Source: an uncultured Eubacteriales bacterium
GTDB taxonomy: Bacteria > Bacillota > Clostridia > Monoglobales > Monoglobaceae
NCBI GenBank assembly: GCA_905198865.1
Contig: CAJKEB010000023.1
Location: forward strand, 1 to 26,670
Length of the DNA: 26,670 nucleotides
Direction: 5' to 3'
Position numbers and translations under genes: made by a program. Below the pieces are notes generated by a model that did no database searches, had not been told where the DNA came from, and saw only the letters and a program-made list of their open reading frames with translations. This document shows, in pieces, positions 1-6,283 of the stretch (its first letter is position 1; each line of letters starts with the position of its first letter).

Positions 1-14
1 CCGCACCGGTTATA

Positions 15-53
15 TTAATCAGTTGATAGTTCTCTAAGCTTTGATTCAGCCAT
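15..53 (-). pseudogene. Truncated start of a four-helix-bundle (S23/IVS-type) protein gene
   Basis: Minus-strand ATG at 53-51 is preceded by an AGAGG ribosome binding site and encodes MAESKLRELSTD before a TAA at 17-15. From memory, this peptide matches the usual N-terminus of the four-helix-bundle proteins related to the 23S rRNA intervening-sequence protein, whose reading frame normally continues for about 110 more residues. Here it stops after 12 codons, so I read it as a broken remnant. The GTGAAAT hairpin array lies directly upstream of its start, an arrangement I recall around intact members of this family. The identification rests on 12 residues and is tentative. The window begins at position 1, so sequence further downstream cannot be seen. 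Confidence 0.4.
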
Positions 54-78
54 ACGAACCTCTTTTAATTTATAACAA

Positions 79-243
79 GTGAAATATACTTCGTATGTGA
101 AATAATACTATTGTATTGTGAAATTTTCTGCTTACGCAGAAAGTGAAATAAAATAAATCCTTTCACGCCGTCAGGCACTTCACATGGAAAATCCATATTT
201 CACACCGATAGGTATTTCACAAATCCTTTTGGATTTATTTCAC
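79..243. repeat. Array of mini-hairpins spaced by GTGAAAT / ATTTCAC
   Basis: GTGAAAT occurs at 79-85, 97-103, 118-124 and 143-149. Its reverse complement ATTTCAC occurs at 197-203, 214-220 and 237-243, with shorter forms at 161-166 and 178-183. Between consecutive copies sits a small palindrome, for example TTTCTGC-TTAC-GCAGAAA at 124-142, GCC-GTCA-GGC at 167-176, ATGGA-AAA-TCCAT at 184-196 and AAATCC-TTTT-GGATTT at 221-236. The left half carries the motif in one orientation and the right half in the other, so the whole block can also fold on itself. It is non-coding. Confidence 0.8.
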
Positions 244-245
244 TG

Positions 246-277
246 AAAAAAGCACTTGCAAAAGCAAGTGCTTTTTT
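246..277 (-). terminator. Intrinsic terminator of the tRNA-Ser operon
   Basis: An 8-bp stem GCACTTGC (252-259) / GCAAGTGC (264-271) with an AAAA loop is flanked by six A and six T, so it can act in both directions. It lies just 3' of the minus-strand tRNA genes. Confidence 0.85.
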
Positions 278-279
278 CT

Positions 280-369
280 TGGCGGAGGACAAGGGATTTG
301 AACCCTCGCGCCGCGTTAGCGACCTACTCCCTTAGCAGGGGAGCCTCTTCACCACTTGAGTAATCCTCC
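280..369 (-). tRNA. tRNA-Ser (anticodon GCU)
   Basis: The minus strand reads a 90-nt class II tRNA. The acceptor stem is GGAGGAT pairing with GTCCTCC, followed by discriminator G and an encoded CCA at 282-280. The anticodon arm is CTCCC-CTGCTAA-GGGAG, giving anticodon GCU (AGC/AGU codons). The T arm contains GGTTCAAATCC. The long variable arm fits serine tRNA. It is 31 bp downstream of a second tRNA-Ser gene and probably co-transcribed with it. Confidence 0.96.
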
Positions 370-400
370 GTGTGAAGTTTAAATTCACTATAAAATAAAA

Positions 401-489
401 TGGCGGAGAGGAAGGGATTCGAACCCTTGGTCCCTCGCGGGATCACTAGTTTTCAAGACTAGCTCCTTAAACCACTCGGACACCTCTCC
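401..489 (-). tRNA. tRNA-Ser (anticodon UGA)
   Basis: The minus strand reads an 89-nt class II tRNA. The acceptor stem is GGAGAGG pairing with CCTCTCC, then discriminator G and an encoded CCA at 403-401. The anticodon arm is CTAGT-CTTGAAA-ACTAG, giving anticodon UGA (UCN codons). The T arm contains GGTTCGAATCC, and the variable arm is long. It is the first gene of the tRNA-Ser pair behind the promoter at 545-574. Confidence 0.97.
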
Positions 490-544
490 GTATTTAATTA
501 TTAAATTGCCGCATAATCGTCTTTCCATCTCATGCGACTTTGCT

Positions 545-574
545 ATTATAGCACAGCAAAGCCGTACTTGTCAA
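545..574 (-). promoter_or_regulatory. Promoter of the tRNA-Ser pair
   Basis: On the minus strand a perfect TTGACA (574-569) and a perfect TATAAT (550-545) are separated by 18 bp. The predicted start is near 538, about 50 nt before the first tRNA. Confidence 0.85.
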
Positions 575-633
575 TAGTTTTTTTCAAAATTTTTATTTTT
601 TTGCAGCGTTGGCTTAAAGTAATATAAACCTCG

Positions 634-663
634 GAATATTTAATGAATTAAAAAATATAAATT
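634..663 (+). promoter_or_regulatory. Possible sigma-E-like promoter for the spoIVF genes
   Basis: GAATATT at 634-640 and ATATAAAT near 655-662, about 14 bp apart, loosely resemble the mother-cell sigma-E consensus (ATATT, then CATACA-T). The B. subtilis spoIVF operon is sigma-E dependent. The region is very AT-rich, so the match could be chance. Confidence 0.25.
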
Positions 664-711
664 AGATATAGTTTAGTTTTGTACGCTTTTGAAACTCGCG
701 GGGGTGATGAA

Positions 712-1059
712 ATGAGCAGAGAGATTGATGATACATACCGTTCGGGCAGACGGCTTACGGGCAGAGGCAATGAGCTTGAACCCGTTGGCAACTATAGCAT
801 TCGCAGACGACATGACAGAGAAGCGCAGGACAATGCAAAGCCAAGCGGCAGAGGAAGGCTGTTTCTCAAGCAGTGCGCTGCGGCGGCAATTATTATATTC
901 GCCTGCGTTATGATTAACAAATCCGGCTTTGAGTTCGGCAGGAATTGCCTTGTGGCGCTTGGCAGAGCTGTGAGGTGGGAGTTTGACTTCGCAGCGGCGT
1001 GGAGCGGTTTTTTGCAGTGGTGCAGCGGAGTTATCGAATTTTGGAGCGATATATTTTAA
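712..1059 (+). CDS. Small SpoIVFA-like membrane protein lacking the M23 domain
   Basis: A 115-residue protein. The ATG at 712 follows a very strong site GGGGGTGAT at 700-708, which decides this start over a TTG 33 bases upstream. The N-terminal ~50 residues are hydrophilic and rich in Arg and Glu. One membrane segment follows at about 53-70, then a ~45-residue tail with the pattern NKSGFEFG...AVRWEFDFAAAW. In clostridial SpoIVFA proteins a similar N-terminus, membrane segment and short 'FxxxV..W.FDF' stretch come before a LytM/M23 domain. No M23 domain exists here, because the stop is 6 bases before the SpoIVFB-like gene. In B. subtilis SpoIVFA anchors and inhibits the SpoIVFB protease at the forespore membrane. 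The role is inferred from position and partial resemblance; it could also be an unrelated small membrane partner. Confidence 0.6.
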   Translation: MSREIDDTYRSGRRLTGRGNELEPVGNYSIRRRHDREAQDNAKPSGRGRLFLKQCAAAAIIIFACVMINKSGFEFGRNCLVALGRAVRWEFDFAAAWSGFLQWCSGVIEFWSDIF

Positions 1060-1065
1060 TTCGGG

Positions 1066-1968
1066 ATGTGCGCACTGATGAAAAGCTTTAAGTTTATTAA
1101 ATTCGGCAGAGCATTCTGGGTCAGTCCGCTGTTTTTGCTCCTGGCGGCTGCGTCATGGCTCGGCGGATATTTTGAACTGTTTGCTATTGCCTATTGTTCG
1201 GCTTTGATACATGAGCTGACGCATATTTTTGCCGCAAGGCGGCTTAATATTCCTGTTGCAAGAATAGAGGTGCTTCCGTTCGGGATATGCGGCAGGCTCG
1301 GCGTGGAATTTATCAGAAGTCCGAAAAACGAACTGCTTGTTGCGATTGCAGGCCCGCTCGCAAGCGGCGCTTTGGCGCTTATTTTCTGGGCGGCGGCTCA
1401 ATATCTTCCGGGATTAGTACAGCGTGAGGAACTCAGGAAATGGCTCGAATACGGTCGAAACGTGAACTTTTCGCTTATGCTGCTCAACCTGATGCCGACC
1501 CTGCCGCTTGACGGAGGACGTGTTGTCAAGGCGTTGCTGTCGGAGCTGCTTGGCGTGATACGCGCGTATAATATAGTTTTAAGGCTAAGCCGGGTTGTGA
1601 TTGCTGTGATAATTGCTTTCGCGGTAATCCTCCTGCTTGTGAGTGACTTCAACTTTTCGCTGATTATGATAGGCGTTTTTCTGCTCGGAAGCCTGTCCGC
1701 GGAGCAAAAAAATATATCCATCATTTCACTGAAGGAGATACTCTATCACAAGAATAAGCTGCATAATTCGGGACTGTGCCGTTCGGAGCGGCTTGCGACG
1801 GATTCGCGTACTCCCGCAAGGCAGTTTCTGCGCCGAATCAGCAGCAATAAGTATTACGTAATCGATGTGGTGGACGACAACGGCCGTATAACCAAGTCGG
1901 TCACCGAGAGCCAGGTACTCAGCGCGTTGATTAACCGAAGCATACGTCTGAGCTTCGGCGAGGTTTAG
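1066..1968 (+). CDS. spoIVFB: SpoIVFB-like M50 intramembrane metalloprotease
   Basis: A 300-residue polytopic membrane protein of the site-2 protease family. The zinc motif HELTH is at residues 49-53. The third zinc ligand lies in NLMPTLPLDGGR (Asp149), and the conserved GPLASG is at 96-101. Hydrophobic segments occur near 18-45, 88-112, 135-145, 168-190 and 193-207. The C-terminal ~75 residues are soluble and resemble the tail region that is a CBS domain in B. subtilis SpoIVFB. Family role: the mother-cell protease cuts pro-sigma-K during sporulation, inside the membrane around the forespore. The gene directly follows the SpoIVFA-like gene (6-bp gap), as in the spoIVF operon. The ATG at 1066 has a weak ribosome site (TTCGGG), and ATG 1078 is an alternative. 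It overlaps the convergent pfkA by 4 bp. Some clostridial M50 homologues have other substrates, so the sporulation role is probable but unproven. Confidence 0.85.
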   Translation: MCALMKSFKFIKFGRAFWVSPLFLLLAAASWLGGYFELFAIAYCSALIHELTHIFAARRLNIPVARIEVLPFGICGRLGVEFIRSPKNELLVAIAGPLASGALALIFWAAAQYLPGLVQREELRKWLEYGRNVNFSLMLLNLMPTLPLDGGRVVKALLSELLGVIRAYNIVLRLSRVVIAVIIAFAVILLLVSDFNFSLIMIGVFLLGSLSAEQKNISIISLKEILYHKNKLHNSGLCRSERLATDSRTPARQFLRRISSNKYYVIDVVDDNGRITKSVTESQVLSALINRSIRLSFGEV

Positions 1969-3044
1969 TCGCCGAAACAGATACCGAGCTCACGGCCTGT
2001 GATTACTTCGTTCGAATCCGGCTGTACGCATTTGAGCTTGCCGGCAACCTCGCTGAGCGGTACCGGAACAATCTCGTTTTTACGCAGAGCAACCATATAG
2101 CCGTATTTTTCTTCATATATCAGCTGTGCAGCGCTTGTTCCGAGCCGGGTTGTGAATACCCTATCGTAAGGGCACGGACTTCCGCCCCTCTGGAAATGCC
2201 CCGGCACGCAGACGCGGATTTCGGAGTTGCCTGTCTTTTCACGGATTTCATCCGCAACGCGATATGCTATAGAAGGCTGTACCATCGCTGCGCGGTGAGC
2301 CTTGAATTCCTTTTTCTTCATCTTTGCCTCTTCGCACGAGATTGCGCCCTCGGCAACTGCGATGATCGAAAAGTTCTTTCCGATTGCCTCTCTCTTTTTG
2401 AGAAGCCCTACAACGCTGTCGATGTTATACGGGATTTCCGGGAGAAGAATTACATCGGCTCCGCCGGCGAGGCCGGCGTACAGCGTCAGCCAGCCGACCT
2501 TGTGACCCATCACCTCAACGATAAACACTCTGCCGTGAGATGTGGCGGTTGTGTGTATTCTGTCAATAACATCAGTGGCAACGTTGAGCGCGCTGTGAAA
2601 TCCGAAGGTCATATCAGTACCCCAAATATCGTTGTCAATAGTTTTAGGAAGTCCGATTACGTTAAGCCCCTCCTGGCTTAAGAGGTTTGCGGTCTTGTGA
2701 GTTCCGTTTCCGCCCAGAACAACAAGACAGTCGAGCTTCATTTTCTTATATGTGCTTTTCATCTTTTCGACTTTTGAAATATTATTATCGTCTAAGTCCT
2801 GCATACGCTTGAAAGGCTGGCGGGAGGTTCCGAGAATGGTTCCGCCGACGTTGAGTATGCCCGAAAAATCACGAGGCTCCATTTTTCTGTAGTCACCTTC
2901 AATAAGTCCGTGGTATCCGTCACGCAGACCGTATATTTCAATATCCTCGCCGAAACGTTCGTAAAGCGCCTTTGCCACGCTCCTGATTGCGGAGTTAAGC
3001 CCCTGACAGTCGCCGCCGCTTGTTAAAATTCCCACTCTTTTCAT
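1965..3044 (-). CDS. pfkA: 6-phosphofructokinase (group III type)
   Basis: A 359-residue cytosolic glycolytic enzyme that phosphorylates fructose 6-phosphate to fructose 1,6-bisphosphate. Motifs: GGDCQGLN at 10-17 (phosphate loop), GTSRQPF at 72-78, GGNGT at 111-115, PKTIDND at 133-139 with the catalytic Asp, MGHKVGW in the sugar-binding middle, and GHFQRGG near 285. The donor is read from two positions. Gly114 (E. coli Gly104) favours ATP, whereas Lys134 (E. coli Gly124) is the lysine usual in pyrophosphate-dependent enzymes. This Gly+Lys pair is known from the group III ATP-using enzymes of actinobacteria. The metal-side Asp of GGDGS is Asn here. The ATG follows AGGAGG by about 8 bases, behind its own promoter. 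It is convergent with spoIVFB. Donor specificity is not settled by sequence alone. Confidence 0.93.
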   Translation of the reverse strand: MKRVGILTSGGDCQGLNSAIRSVAKALYERFGEDIEIYGLRDGYHGLIEGDYRKMEPRDFSGILNVGGTILGTSRQPFKRMQDLDDNNISKVEKMKSTYKKMKLDCLVVLGGNGTHKTANLLSQEGLNVIGLPKTIDNDIWGTDMTFGFHSALNVATDVIDRIHTTATSHGRVFIVEVMGHKVGWLTLYAGLAGGADVILLPEIPYNIDSVVGLLKKREAIGKNFSIIAVAEGAISCEEAKMKKKEFKAHRAAMVQPSIAYRVADEIREKTGNSEIRVCVPGHFQRGGSPCPYDRVFTTRLGTSAAQLIYEEKYGYMVALRKNEIVPVPLSEVAGKLKCVQPDSNEVITGRELGICFGD

Positions 3045-3094
3045 ATATTTTCCTCCTGACTTTTGGCATAGATATATTTTCCAAATTCTGAAAT

Positions 3095-3123
3095 ATTATA
3101 CCATACGCATATTTAATAATCAA
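3095..3123 (-). promoter_or_regulatory. Promoter of pfkA
   Basis: The minus strand has TATAAT (3100-3095) with an upstream TG (extended -10) and TTGATT (3123-3118) 17 bp away. The predicted start is near 3088, giving a ~45-nt leader. Confidence 0.7.
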
Positions 3124-3162
3124 TCTATTTAAAGTAAATTTTTCCGTAAACGCATTTGAATA

Positions 3163-3567
3163 TAAATTATAGTTTAAATTAATAAAGCCAGACCCAGTTC
3201 CGCCCGCCTAGCCCGGGCGGGTAACATCTTCCCCTCCGGGGAAGCCGTTATTAGGGGCGCTGCCCCTAAGACCCCGGGGAATCTTTTATATGGATTAAAG
3301 TGTTTCCGCTTAATGCAGAGCAGCCCTTGCAAAGGGCTGAAAAACGAGCTTCGGTAGAGCGGTCTATGACCGCTGCGGAGGCGAGTAGCCGCCTCGTCGA
3401 AGACGATTTAATATGATTACACATTCATATCGCACAAGTGCGAGGCGACTGCGCACCTATCGTGGCGGCAAGCCGCCCTACCGCAGTTTGCATTACCGCC
3501 CATTGCATGGGCGGTCTCCGGCTGCAAGCTTTGCTTGCAATGATTCTGCGCGTCAAACTATAATTTA
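3163..3567. mobile_element. Hairpin-rich non-coding element, copy A, with 13-bp terminal inverted repeats
   Basis: The 405-bp block starts with TAAATTATAGTTT (3163-3175) and ends with its exact reverse complement AAACTATAATTTA (3555-3567). Inside is a run of GC-rich hairpins: CCCGCC/GGCGGG (3203-3221), TTCCCC/GGGGAA (3229-3243), TTAGGGGC-GCT-GCCCCTAA (3251-3269), GCGGTC/GACCGC around 3360-3375 and CCGCCCAT/ATGGGCGG around 3496-3514. No credible gene is present. The stretch 3440-3495 is closely similar, in reverse orientation, to 4231-4287 in copy B. It may be a MITE-like or repetitive extragenic element; no transposase is visible. Confidence 0.75.
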
Positions 3568-3580
3568 CATCATAAAACAA

Positions 3581-3613
3581 GGGGCTCTTGAATTACTAAT
3601 TGCAGGAGCCCCC
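3581..3613 (-). terminator. Intrinsic terminator after the AbrB-like gene
   Basis: A stem GGGGCTC (3581-3587) / GAGCCCC (3606-3612) has an inner AATT/AATT pairing. On the minus strand it is followed by TTGTTTTA. It lies 7 bases past the stop codon. Confidence 0.8.
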
Positions 3614-3619
3614 TATTAA

Positions 3620-3853
3620 TTACAAATTCTTAATCTTATCAACGCAAACCTTACAAAGCAGCGTATCATTGACAACCTCCAAATTTTCACTGTTTCCGCA
3701 TATACTGCATTTTTTATCAACACACCCCAATAAGATGGCGTTTATATCCTTATTGTATGATATTTCCAACTCATCTCCGTCACTTATCCTTGCCTCATCG
3801 CGTATCAGCTTTGGCACTACAATACGTCCTGTCTTGTCAATCTTTTTTTGCAT
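3620..3853 (-). CDS. AbrB/SpoVT-family regulator with C-terminal zinc finger
   Basis: A 77-residue protein. Residues 3-43 form a SpoVT/AbrB swapped-hairpin DNA-binding domain with the signature TGRIVVPKLIR at 8-18 and DGDELEI at 25-31. Residues 49-52 (CSIC) and 67-70 (CKVC) form a four-cysteine zinc site. Family knowledge: such proteins act as dimers or tetramers that bind AT-rich promoter DNA as transition-state regulators. The ATG follows AAGGAGG. It is a single-gene transcription unit with its own promoter (4040-4068), a long structured leader that includes a terminator-like hairpin, and a terminator just after the stop. It is bracketed by the two hairpin-rich elements. Its target genes cannot be told from the sequence. 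Confidence 0.88.
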   Translation of the reverse strand: MQKKIDKTGRIVVPKLIRDEARISDGDELEISYNKDINAILLGCVDKKCSICGNSENLEVVNDTLLCKVCVDKIKNL

Positions 3854-4034
3854 ACTTTAATTCCTCCTTGAAATATTGCGCAACAAAAAACTGCGCAGCC
3901 ATAAATTGGCTACGCAGAAAAAACGCAGCCTTGATTGCTATGCGACTAGCTCATATCAACTTTGGTATGAAAATCAAAGCATACGCTTTTAACAAGACGT
4001 ACACCAAAGTTGATAAATAATTCTACTAGTCGCA
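3854..4034 (-). promoter_or_regulatory. Structured leader of the AbrB-like gene with candidate attenuator
   Basis: The ~180-nt leader on the minus strand begins almost exactly with a long stem: TGCGACTAG (4034-4026) pairs with CTAGTCGCA (3949-3941), then ATCAACTTTGGT (4014-4003) pairs with ACCAAAGTTGAT (3966-3955). A small AAAGC-GTAT-GCTTT hairpin (3989-3976) sits in the apical loop. Downstream, GGCTGCG (3930-3924) can pair with CGTAGCC (3914-3908). That second segment is also part of a 10-bp terminator stem, CTGCGTAGCC (3917-3908) / GGCTGCGCAG (3900-3891), followed by TTTTTT (3890-3885). The two pairings exclude each other, as in an antiterminator/terminator switch. The ligand or trigger is unknown, and the family was not recognised. 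Confidence 0.6.
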
Positions 4035-4039
4035 AGCTT

Positions 4040-4068
4040 ATTATAACACATAAAAAAAGATTTGTAAA
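4040..4068 (-). promoter_or_regulatory. Promoter of the AbrB-like gene
   Basis: The minus strand has TTTACA (4068-4063), a 17-bp spacer and TATAAT (4045-4040) with an extended -10 TG. The predicted start is near 4033, the first base pairs of the long leader stem. Confidence 0.75.
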
Positions 4069-4138
4069 TAGCAAAATACCAAAAAATAACAAAAAAACAA
4101 ATTGACCTGAAGTAATGAGCTGACATATTTGTTTCGCA

Positions 4139-4714
4139 TAAATTATAGTTTATGAGTGAATTATTCGCCCACCCTATTGCGCTCGCCGCCTCCGCCCCGA
4201 GCGCCATCGTGTCTCCACATTCGGAAAGGTGGTAATGCAAACTACGGTAGGGCGGCTTGCCGCCACGTAGGTGCGCAGCCGCCTCGCCAAAGGCGATTTA
4301 GTGTGTTATTGACCTTAGTTGCTTCAGGTAAAAACGCTTGATATGGCGCATACGAACCCTGCGGGTTCGGTCACAGGTGCGCAGCCGCCTCATGCTTGCA
4401 TGATATTATATGTATCATATTAATTGACCTCTAACGAGGTCAGACGCCTTCGCGCCTAACGTGCTTGCTTTGTTATTGCATATCTAAGGCTATTAATGAC
4501 TTTACACACTTAGATGCTATAATTGCAATAGTGCATACGCACTTGCTACGCAAGTCCGGTCACAGCAAGCCTGCCGTAGCTTGAAAACCGCCTTTTGCAA
4601 AGGCGGTACAATGCTCGCCTACCGATGCTTGCATTAAACCGCCGAATTGCGGTTTACCAATTTAGATTTTCAAACCTTTTCCTAAAAGGTTTGTGCTCGT
4701 CAAACTTTAATTTA
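4139..4714. mobile_element. Hairpin-rich non-coding element, copy B, with terminal inverted repeats
   Basis: The 576-bp block starts with TAAATTATAGTTT (4139-4151, identical to copy A) and ends with AAACTTTAATTTA (4702-4714, 12 of 13 bases complementary to the left end). Hairpins inside include CGAACCC-TGC-GGGTTCG (4353-4369), GACCTC-TAAC-GAGGTC (4426-4441), ACCGCCTTT-TGC-AAAGGCGGT (4587-4607), AAACCGC/GCGGTTT (4636-4655) and AAACCTTTT-CCT-AAAAGGTTT (4672-4692). The right third, 4568-4704, matches the start of copy C in reverse complement. Short open frames inside look spurious. Confidence 0.78.
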
Positions 4715-4741
4715 ACAACACAGCCGCCTTATTTTAAGCAA

Positions 4742-5119
4742 TCAAAATTCATTCCGGCATTTCGGGCATATTACTTTTTTTGAATAATTCGCACCGCTGT
4801 CTGTTTTACTTACCGAAAACCTCGTTTTGCACACCGGACATTTATAATAGTTATTATTCTGCCTATCTCTATGAAAGTAATCCTTGACTATATCAAACCA
4901 TTTCATAAATATGCGGTTCTCGCGTCTGCGGGCATATTCCTTTCTTGATAAGAACCTGTATATAAAAATTATATCAAGCGCTATCGTCAGAAAATACAGC
5001 CATGGCAGCCAAAGCAGCCGTGAAAGTATTGATATAACAAATGCAGCGATAAGCAAAAACATGCCGAGCTTGTCAAAGCCGTATCTGCCCTGCATGAATT
5101 CTCTGTACTTTTCAATCAT
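4742..5119 (-). CDS. Membrane protein with two helices and a C-terminal zinc ribbon
   Basis: A 125-residue protein with no recognised name. Hydrophobic segments lie at about 18-34 and 36-57, followed by a basic stretch (RKEYARRRENR, 59-69). A zinc-ribbon-like end has CPVC at 94-97 and CPKC at 118-121. This predicts an inner-membrane hairpin with a cytoplasmic metal-binding tail. Similar small proteins are common hypothetical genes in Clostridia. The ATG follows AAGGTGAT. It lies 15 bp after the cyclophilin gene on the same strand and is probably read from that promoter. Its 3' end is only 27 bp from element B, and no terminator is seen between them. Confidence 0.75.
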   Translation of the reverse strand: MIEKYREFMQGRYGFDKLGMFLLIAAFVISILSRLLWLPWLYFLTIALDIIFIYRFLSRKEYARRRENRIFMKWFDIVKDYFHRDRQNNNYYKCPVCKTRFSVSKTDSGANYSKKVICPKCRNEF

Positions 5120-5134
5120 ATTATCACCTTACAG

Positions 5135-5812
5135 TTATTCAATGATTTGAGCCGTCTGAATCGTAATAGGCGTGCTTGGCATACCTGAACTGTCACGTTT
5201 AACGCTTAAGAATCCGTCAATAACTTCCATGCCGTCGATTACTTCACCGAATACGGCATAGTTTCCGTCAAGACTCGGAAGCGCCTGATAACAGATATAA
5301 AACTGACTGCTTGCTGAGTTGGGGTCATTTGAGCGAGCCATAGCAACGCTTCCGCGTTCGTGCTTTAAAGTGTTCTGTGTAAAGCCGTTTCTTGAAAACT
5401 CGCCGTGGATTTTGTTTTCGCTTCCGCCTGTGCCGTTGCCTTTTGGATCGCCGCCCTGTGCAACAAAGTCGTCTAATATTCTGTGAAAGGTCAGACCGTC
5501 ATAAAATCCGGAGCTTACAAGCTGCAAGAAATTTTCAACGGTTTCCGGAGCATATTCAGGCTCACACTGCACAGTGAAGGTTTGACCATCGCTCATGGTG
5601 AACAACACTTTGCAGGAGCCTTGCGAAAGCTCGCCGGTTACCTCTATCGGTTCAGAAGTTGCTTTTTGCTGTGCGGGTGTAATTGTGGGTTCGGGTTTAG
5701 TTTTTGAGGCTGTGCTGCCGGTGCCGCACGCTGTTAAAGCCATAAGCGCTAAGGCGGTAAGGCTTAAACAAAGAATTCTGAATAATTTTTTTGAGTTTTT
5801 AAATTTTTTCAT
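5135..5812 (-). CDS. Cyclophilin-type peptidyl-prolyl isomerase lipoprotein
   Basis: A 225-residue surface lipoprotein. A lipoprotein signal peptide ends in the lipobox LTAC (Cys29). A Thr/Pro/Lys-rich linker to about residue 60 is followed by a cyclophilin domain at ~65-225. Arg111, Phe116 and Gln119 in FHRILDDFVAQGGD match the catalytic Arg55, Phe60 and Gln63 of human cyclophilin A. GGSENKIHGEF and SSQFYI are also conserved. Role: cis-trans isomerisation of prolyl bonds in proteins folding outside the membrane. The ATG at 5812 is about 13 bases from AGGAGG, a longer spacing than usual, but no better in-frame start exists. It is the first gene of a probable two-gene unit with the membrane zinc-ribbon gene. 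Confidence 0.93.
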   Translation of the reverse strand: MKKFKNSKKLFRILCLSLTALALMALTACGTGSTASKTKPEPTITPAQQKATSEPIEVTGELSQGSCKVLFTMSDGQTFTVQCEPEYAPETVENFLQLVSSGFYDGLTFHRILDDFVAQGGDPKGNGTGGSENKIHGEFSRNGFTQNTLKHERGSVAMARSNDPNSASSQFYICYQALPSLDGNYAVFGEVIDGMEVIDGFLSVKRDSSGMPSTPITIQTAQIIE

Positions 5813-5848
5813 AATGCGTATTCATCCTCCTGAAATTTTATATGAATA

Positions 5849-5877
5849 ATATTATTATATTTTTATGCCAAAGTCAA
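5849..5877 (-). promoter_or_regulatory. Promoter of the cyclophilin gene
   Basis: The minus strand has TTGACT (5877-5872), a 17-bp spacer and TAATAT (5854-5849). Confidence 0.55.
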
Positions 5878-6148
5878 CACCGGATATTTTGCCTGATATA
5901 AATAAAATTTAGGCAAATTCATTTTATCATAATTCGTTTCTTTATAATATGAACGAATAATTAACATATTATTACAATTTAATACAACTGTAAAGCGTTT
6001 GAAAACTTATATCCGCACCATAAATAAACAATCTTGAATGTATAAGAGGATTTCGTATGTAATAATTCGGCAATAATTCTAAAATTAATATTTTTATGTA
6101 CATATTTCGTCATTTTGAAAATAATTATTACAAATCTATTTCAAACAC
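5878..6148. other. AT-rich intergenic stretch without visible gene
   Basis: Very AT-rich and without a credible coding frame on either strand. I see no repeat or hairpin that stands out up to the promoter at 6149. Confidence 0.6.
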
Positions 6149-6261
6149 TTGACGAAAATGTTTTTTTAGTGTATCATCATATTAATGCAATTTAAATTAA
6201 TTTGAAACCTTAAATATTAAAATTTTAAGAAGGCGGAACGCATTTTTGCGTCCGCCTTTTT
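6149..6261 (+). ncRNA. Possible ~78-nt small RNA (promoter plus terminator)
   Basis: On the plus strand TTGACG (6149-6154), a 17-bp spacer and TATCAT (6172-6177) predict a start near 6184. The strong hairpin at 6230-6258 with TTTTT would end the transcript near 6261. There is no open frame in between. It points into the 3' end of the capsid cassette, so it could also be a leftover promoter of a lost gene. Confidence 0.35.
6230..6261 (-). terminator. Terminator of the capsid-gene cassette (bidirectional)
   Basis: A stem AAGGCGG-A-ACGCA (6230-6242) / TGCGT-CCGCCTT (6247-6258) has a TTTT loop and one bulged A. The plus strand ends in TTTTT, and the minus strand continues CTTAAAATTTT. It lies 22 bp after the stop of the last cassette gene. 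Confidence 0.82.
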
Positions 6262-6283
6262 AAGATATAAATTATTTTGACTA

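Noticed and set aside
79..243. Regularly spaced short repeats resembling a CRISPR array
   Set aside because: The repeat is only 7 bp, spacers are 10-15 bp palindromes, and the repeat flips orientation midway. No cas gene is present.
2196..2681. 161-codon open frame opposite pfkA
   Set aside because: Antisense to a conserved enzyme whose motifs are all on the other strand.
3413..3619. Open frame of 68 codons inside element A
   Set aside because: It runs through the hairpin repeats and the terminal inverted repeat, has no ribosome site, and is not kept in copy B.
4156..4341. Open frame of 61 codons inside element B
   Set aside because: Low-complexity translation of hairpin repeats, with no ribosome site.
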